DNA of 10,036 nt. Origin: Zygnema cylindricum (taxonomy: Eukaryota > Streptophyta > Zygnematophyceae > Zygnematales > Zygnemataceae). The notes under the pieces were generated by a model. That model was not told where the DNA came from, searched no databases, and saw only the letters and a program-made list of their open reading frames with translations. The position numbers were made by a program, and so were the translations under genes. Shown in pieces: positions 7,148 through 10,036 of this stretch. Numbering within the stretch: the stretch's first letter is position 1; every line of letters starts with the position of its first letter. The stretch is from NCBI GenBank assembly GCA_037447655.1, contig JBBHKE010000958.1, positions 64,001 through 74,036 on the forward strand. Direction: 5' to 3'.

Positions 7148-7339
7148 TACGCTAATTCCGTCTTGATTTTTTTTTATTATTCTCAAATAGCTTAACTTAT
7201 TCTATTTTATTATGTATGCCATTTAGGGTTATTTTCCAAGTACCATACAATACGAAAGTACATTGTTGTTTAAATAGTGTGGTGTACGGTACGTGTCAGA
7301 CCGCACAAAATTGTACCTTTTTAAGTGAAAAAATGTAGT
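7148..7339 (+). repeat. Direct repeat R2 (about 190 bp)
   Basis: Begins TACGCTAATTCCGTC and contains TTTAAATAGTGTGG at 7269 and CGCACAAAATTGTACCTTT, ending near AAAAAATGTA. It is offset from R1 by about 385-388 bp. A short hairpin (CGCTAAT at 7125-7131 with ATTAGCG at 7136-7142) lies just before it. The pair could be an old tandem duplication or the two ends of a small non-coding element. Confidence 0.6.
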
Positions 7340-7632
7340 TAATGAGATTTGGAATCCGAAAACGCATGAGAATATGCGCTCTAAAAAGGGGATATAATCG
7401 GGTTGTCAAATATCGAGTTCGCACATATTCCTCCAACAACCACGTTTTTGTAATTCTGTGTCCCCCATTTGGACTGCAAAATTCAGGAAGGCTTTAGGTA
7501 GTTTTTCACTAACCCACTTTCAACTAGAACAGCTGCTACCCAAACAGGCAAATAGACAATTTGACAACACCCCTGTGCAGTATGGACTCCCCTGAGTCCA
7601 CAGCAAAAAAAAATCACTGAAAAACGCCCAAC
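7340..7632. other. No recognisable gene; possible transcribed remnant on the - strand
   Basis: If the promoter-like region to the right is real, this would be its transcribed side. The - strand frame from 7635 to about 7484 reads MVGRFSVIFFCCGLRG and ends at a stop without a recognisable domain. Nothing supports a protein-coding call. Confidence 0.25.
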
Positions 7633-7935
7633 CATGCGATTAATTATCAAGTGGCAAAGATGCCAATATTTATACAAGCTTTTTGGGAGTGAGGCGGCTA
7701 CCTCTTCAATCGTCGAAGTCCTAAACCTCTCTCCCAACCCTTATCAACTGATGTACGAACCAATCAGAAGATTGTACAGTACAGAAAGGTACTGGGGCCG
7801 ATGTACTTTCTGTACGGTGTGTGTACGACAAGGCCATGGAGTGGACATTTGTCTCCTCCTGACTTGTCCTCGCGCTCCCCGAGATTCCCGCTTCCCAATG
7901 ATATCTTGCCACGTGTCGACAGGTCATGTCACGTC
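7633..7935 (-). promoter_or_regulatory. Plant promoter-like region reading leftward
   Basis: On the - strand, reading toward lower positions, there is a G-box core CACGTG (7910-7915) within an ACGTGGCAAG context, an inverted CCAAT (7760-7764), an I-box GATAAGG (7739-7745), and a TATAAATA box (7667-7674). G-box plus I-box plus TATA in this order is the arrangement of many light- or ABA-responsive plant promoters. The DNA is also richer in G+C than its surroundings. The first ATG downstream is at 7635-7633 and opens about 50 codons that I do not recognise, followed near 7480 by TTTTGCAG, a splice-acceptor-like word. The promoter could be orphaned. Motifs this short arise by chance, so confidence is moderate. 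Confidence 0.4.
7779..7815. repeat. Hairpin with GTACAGAAAG arms
   Basis: GTACAGAAAGGTAC (7779-7792) pairs with GTACTTTCTGTAC (7803-7815) with one extra base in the left arm and a 10-base G+C-rich loop. It lies between the CCAAT-like and G-box motifs of the promoter-like region. Confidence 0.6.
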
Positions 7936-8024
7936 CGAAAACCGCCAAGGCGGCCATTCCGTGATCTCGGCGATGATGAAGGCCGTTGGATCCAAACCGG
8001 CTTTTAATGCTAGCCGTTAAAAAT

Positions 8025-8047
8025 AACAAATGTCCGGTACATTTGTT
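8025..8047. repeat. Perfect 9-bp inverted repeat, 5-bp spacer
   Basis: AACAAATGT (8025-8033) and ACATTTGTT (8039-8047) are exact complements around CCGGT. There is no T-run to suggest a terminator, and none is expected in plant nuclear DNA. Its role is unknown. Confidence 0.6.
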
Positions 8048-8157
8048 TCGTGCGTACTAAAACTCAACTCGTTTCTATATCCTCAATTTGTTATTCCGTT
8101 AATTGAACTAATGATCTAGCTAATGTTTAAATAGCTATCAAACCCTATGTATCCTAA
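8048..8157. other. A+T-rich spacer, nothing recognisable
   Basis: Between the 9-bp inverted repeat and the tRNA-like stretch I see no gene, repeat or motif I can support. Confidence 0.4.
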
Positions 8158-8226
8158 CCGACTACTGCGACAGACCGGTAAGAGTTGACGGATACGCCTT
8201 GCTTTGCCGGTCGGAAGTTCGAGTTT
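8158..8226 (+). other. tRNA-like stretch with possible Pol III A and B boxes
   Basis: TGCGACAGACCGG (8167-8179) resembles an A box and is followed by GTAAGAG as in a tRNA D-arm. About 50 bp on, GGAAGTTCGAGTTT (about 8213-8226) resembles a B box, though the base expected to be C after GTTCGAGT is T. The spacing fits a tRNA-derived SINE head. No cloverleaf closes, so it is not a functional tRNA. It abuts the proposed end of the copia LTR at 8227, so it may be a SINE fragment into which the element inserted, or chance similarity. Confidence 0.3.
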
Positions 8227-8451
8227 TGCTGGACTCAACCTTTTTGTTGAGAGTGACTTAGGTCACTCTTTAATCCAGCCTATGGAGCTGCGACAGCCAT
8301 GGCTCCACTGCCCTCTCTCTCCTTCATTGACTACAACAAGTATGGGGGCTAGAGAGAGAAGGTGGAGGCAGGCTGCCTATGTTTTTTTTTTTAGCTATTG
8401 TAATCAATTAAGACCTAGAAAATATCTCTCCTAAATCTAGTGATTTCAGCA
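8227..8451 (-). repeat. 3' LTR of the copia element
   Basis: On the element strand the LTR begins TGCTGAAATC after the polypurine tract. The best candidate end is CCAGCA at 8227, which gives short inverted ends TGCTG and CAGCA and a length of 225 bp. The outer end is less certain, because other CA ends occur further left (for example near 8146). The inner 150 bp align with the LTR at 9885-10036 read on the opposite strand, sharing ATTTTCTAGGTCT, CTTCTCTCTC, ACTTGT, AGTCA and AGCCATGGCT. Confidence 0.65.
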
Positions 8452-8464
8452 CTCCCCCTATTTT
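8452..8464 (-). promoter_or_regulatory. Polypurine tract of the copia element
   Basis: On the element strand this reads AAAATAGGGGGAG, directly before TGCTGAAATC. A G-rich purine run between the pol stop and the LTR primes second-strand DNA synthesis in LTR retrotransposons. Its position between the TAG (8465-8467) and the CA at 8450-8451 fixes the inner edge of the LTR. Confidence 0.75.
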
Positions 8465-8663
8465 CTAGTCTAATTTTAGTTTCTCTTTTAACTCACACTT
8501 TTCTCTGCAGAATTTTAACTTGGGAGAGGGCACAGGTTTTGTCATTATATTAGCCACCATTTCCCCATCACCTCTATACACAAGAATCACAATTTTGTTT
8601 TCAACCTTTTCCCTCACAAAACTCAATCTTATATCTATATGCTTTGCCTTAAAATGATGTTTT
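8465..8663 (-). pseudogene. Copia pol: C-terminal end of RNase H, shifted frame
   Basis: KHHFKAKHIDIRLSFVREKV and the later MVANIMTKPVPSPKL are the usual end of copia pol, but in a different frame from CDNQAAI upstream. One extra base in the A-run on the element strand at 8660-8663 would explain the shift. The reading frame then ends at TAG 8465-8467, at the border of the polypurine tract. The Met near 8713 is upstream of the shift and is not a real start. Confidence 0.82.
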
Positions 8664-9392
8664 AGGATTGGCTGCAATTGGAATTGCAGCCTGATTATCA
8701 CAAAACACTTCATGCACTCCCTTCTTCATATACCATTCTTCTCGTAATAAATACTTGACCCACATCAGCTCTTTCACAACAGAACAAGAGGCCATGTACT
8801 CAACCTCCATAGTGGACTGAGCAACCACCTTTTGTTGCTTGCTACTCCAACAACAAACACCTCCCCCCACATATAACACATATCCAGAAGTGCATCTTCT
8901 CATAGGTGCATCCCCATAACTAGCATCACTCAAAATAGTGATGTCAATGTGCTCCCCTCCCAAATGCAACCATAAATCCCTGGTTCCCACCAAGTATCTC
9001 ATGACTCTCTTGGCTGCCTCCCAGTCTCTCTTCCTACGATCATTAAGAATCCTACTGAGGACTCCAACTGCTGCTGCTATGTCCGGTCTAGTACAATTCA
9101 TAAAGTAAATCAAGCTTCCTATGACCTGTCTGTACGTAATAGATTTCATTAACTGTCTCTCTTCTGTACTCATCTGATTATCTAGCGTTATCACTCCTCT
9201 TTCTAAACTCCCATCACTTACTTTCTTCAAGTCCATGGGAGTGGTACAACTGTTTGCCTTTTCCATCTGAAATTTCTCAAGCATATTTTCGATAGCTTCC
9301 TTCTGAGTAAGTCTGATTATTCTGTTCCCTCTATCTCTTTCCATTTGAATCCCCAAAATATATTTTGCCTCCCCTAAATCCTTCATGTCATA
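8649..9392 (-). pseudogene. Copia pol: RT connection and RNase H domain
   Basis: Beginning MKDLGEAKYILGIQMERD, this is the conserved copia segment after the RT palm, followed by YRQVIGSLIYFMNCTRPDIA and then RNase H. RNase H removes the RNA strand during copying. Its acidic residues are visible: D in ILSDASYGD (about residue 154 from the Met at 9386), E in STMEVEYMA (about 194) and D in FCDNQAAI (about 230). SSKQQKVVAQST is typical of plant copia. The frame ends early at TAA 8649-8651, and the natural continuation lies in another frame to the left. It continues the RT frame from 9393 with only the TGA between. Confidence 0.88.
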
Positions 9393-9884
9393 TCAACTTC
9401 TAAGATCTTTCTTTAACTTATTGATCTTTTCCATTGATTTACTTATCACCAGCAAATCATCCAAATAAATTGCAATAAAAATCACACCATTCTTATCCTC
9501 AAACATATAAATAGAATGGTTTGAACTGATGCGAATATATCCCAGACCGGTGAGAAACTCATCTAGTTTCTTGTTCCATTGTCTGGGAGCCTGCTTCGGT
9601 CCATATAAGAACTTTATGAGCCTGCAGACTTTGCTTTCTTCTCCTTCCTCTATAAATCCATCTGGTTGTCCCATGAAGATTTCTTCCTCTAGTTGACCGT
9701 TGAGGAAAGCAGTCTTGATATCCATCGGGTGTACTTCCATGTCTTGCGCTGTTGCTAGACTAAGGAGAATCCTTACAGATGGGAACCGAACCACCGGAGC
9801 AAAAGTCTCCTCATAATCTATCCCATCCTTTTGGGTGAAACCCTTTGCTACCAACCGAGCCTTATATTTCTTAATGGTATTATT
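9393..9884 (-). pseudogene. Copia pol: reverse transcriptase domain
   Basis: The frame runs from the junction at 9884 through IKKYKARLVAKGFTQKDG and GIDYEETFAPVVRF, the usual start of a copia RT. The first catalytic Asp is in MDIKTAFLNG. FLYGPKQAPRQW and the catalytic pair in YLDDLLV follow (about residues 130-133 counted from the codon at 9854). RT copies the element RNA into DNA inside virus-like particles. The residues needed for catalysis are visible, but the frame ends at TGA 9393-9395, three codons before MKDLGEAKYILG, which follows directly in intact relatives. The downstream part continues in the same frame, so a single nonsense change explains the break. The apparent start at 9854 is a TTG inside the domain, not a true start. 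Confidence 0.88.
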
Positions 9885-10036
9885 TGTAGAAATTAATGGT
9901 TTTTTTTAAAGTATTTTCTAGGTCTGAATAGAAATAAGAAAGAAGCCGAGGCAGTCTACCTCTAACTTCTCTCTCCAACTCTCAAACTTGTCGCAGTCAC
10001 TGAGAATTTGGAGAGCAAGCTAGAGCCATGGCTACC
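9885..10036 (+). repeat. Start of a second, related LTR in opposite orientation (nested insertion)
   Basis: Starting TGTAGAAATTAATGG at 9885, the + strand aligns along its length with the LTR at 8227-8451 read on the - strand. The first 38 bases align without gaps, including both TG starts, and share ATTTTCTAGG. Later blocks share CTTCTCTCTC, ACTTGTCG/ACTTGTTG and AGCCATGGCT. It cuts the RT coding sequence of the first element immediately before AATAATACC on the element strand. This is best read as a related copia element inserted into the older one. The predicted 5-bp target duplicate is TTATT (9880-9884). The rest lies beyond the window. Confidence 0.62.

Larger units (their letters stand above)
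8227..9884 (-). mobile_element. Ty1-copia LTR retrotransposon, 3' half, interrupted on its 5' side
   Basis: In element order (right to left): the RT coding region starting at 9884, RNase H, a stop at 8465-8467, a polypurine tract at 8452-8464 and a 3' LTR from 8451 leftward. The RT and RNase H motifs and the absence of integrase after RT place it in Ty1-copia (Pseudoviridae-type order, integrase before RT). The pol frame is broken by an in-frame TGA at 9393-9395 and a frameshift near 8660. On its 5' side the coding sequence stops exactly where another LTR begins at 9885. Gag, protease, integrase and the 5' LTR therefore lie beyond the window, if they survive. The element cannot move by its own protein. 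Confidence 0.85.

Noticed and set aside
7634-8020. 128-codon open frame on the + strand
   Set aside because: It has no recognisable motif, overlaps an antisense frame of similar length, and covers promoter-like motifs and a hairpin. Length alone does not support a gene.
8158-8393. A whole SINE from the A box to the T-run at 8381-8393
   Set aside because: The similarity to the LTR at 9885-10036 continues past the T-run up to the polypurine tract, so the part right of 8227 is better explained as an LTR. Only the left part remains possibly SINE-derived.

Overview
This window looks like nuclear DNA from a land plant with a large, repeat-rich genome. The evidence is a decayed pentatricopeptide-repeat (PPR) fragment, a Ty1-copia element with a plant-type pol, a degenerate non-LTR retrotransposon reverse transcriptase, and plant-style promoter motifs. 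I see no intact host gene, rRNA or tRNA gene, CRISPR array or prokaryotic signal. From memory, the style of the non-LTR protein (GDPLGGPLFALAH and DDTHIIGP motifs) suggests gymnosperm, fern or bryophyte repeats more than a compact angiosperm genome, but the species cannot be fixed from the sequence alone.

Layout from left to right. (1) 1-290, + strand: remnant of a PPR gene with stops and compensating frameshifts. (2) 290-1430: non-coding, with a short duplicated A+T-rich motif, two long CT-rich tracts, and a direct repeat of about 313 bp (two full copies plus a 5' fragment). (3) 1584-5289, - strand: one long, heavily mutated non-LTR retrotransposon ORF. In order it holds an N-terminal region, RT core, post-RT region, a CxC...H...C zinc motif with a restriction-like-endonuclease-like segment, and a C-terminal region. 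It is interrupted by about 860 bp of unrelated A+T-rich DNA at roughly 1889-2748. (4) 5290-6065: a block rich in CGATA/TATCG words with a near-perfect 65-bp palindrome. (5) 6100-7340: an 85-bp tandem duplication and a pair of direct repeats of about 190 bp, in A+T-rich, GTAC-rich DNA. (6) 7633-7935: promoter-like DNA reading leftward (TATA box, I-box, inverted CCAAT, G-box). (7) 8227-9884, - strand: the 3' half of a Ty1-copia element (RT, RNase H, polypurine tract, 3' LTR) with an in-frame stop and a frameshift. (8) 9885-10036: the start of a related LTR in the opposite orientation, which appears to have inserted into the RT gene of element 7.

No genes work together here. The window records repeated transposon insertion, nesting and decay. 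The most interesting points are the endonuclease-like C-terminal region of the non-LTR element, the nested pair of related copia LTRs in opposite orientation, and the PPR pseudogene.
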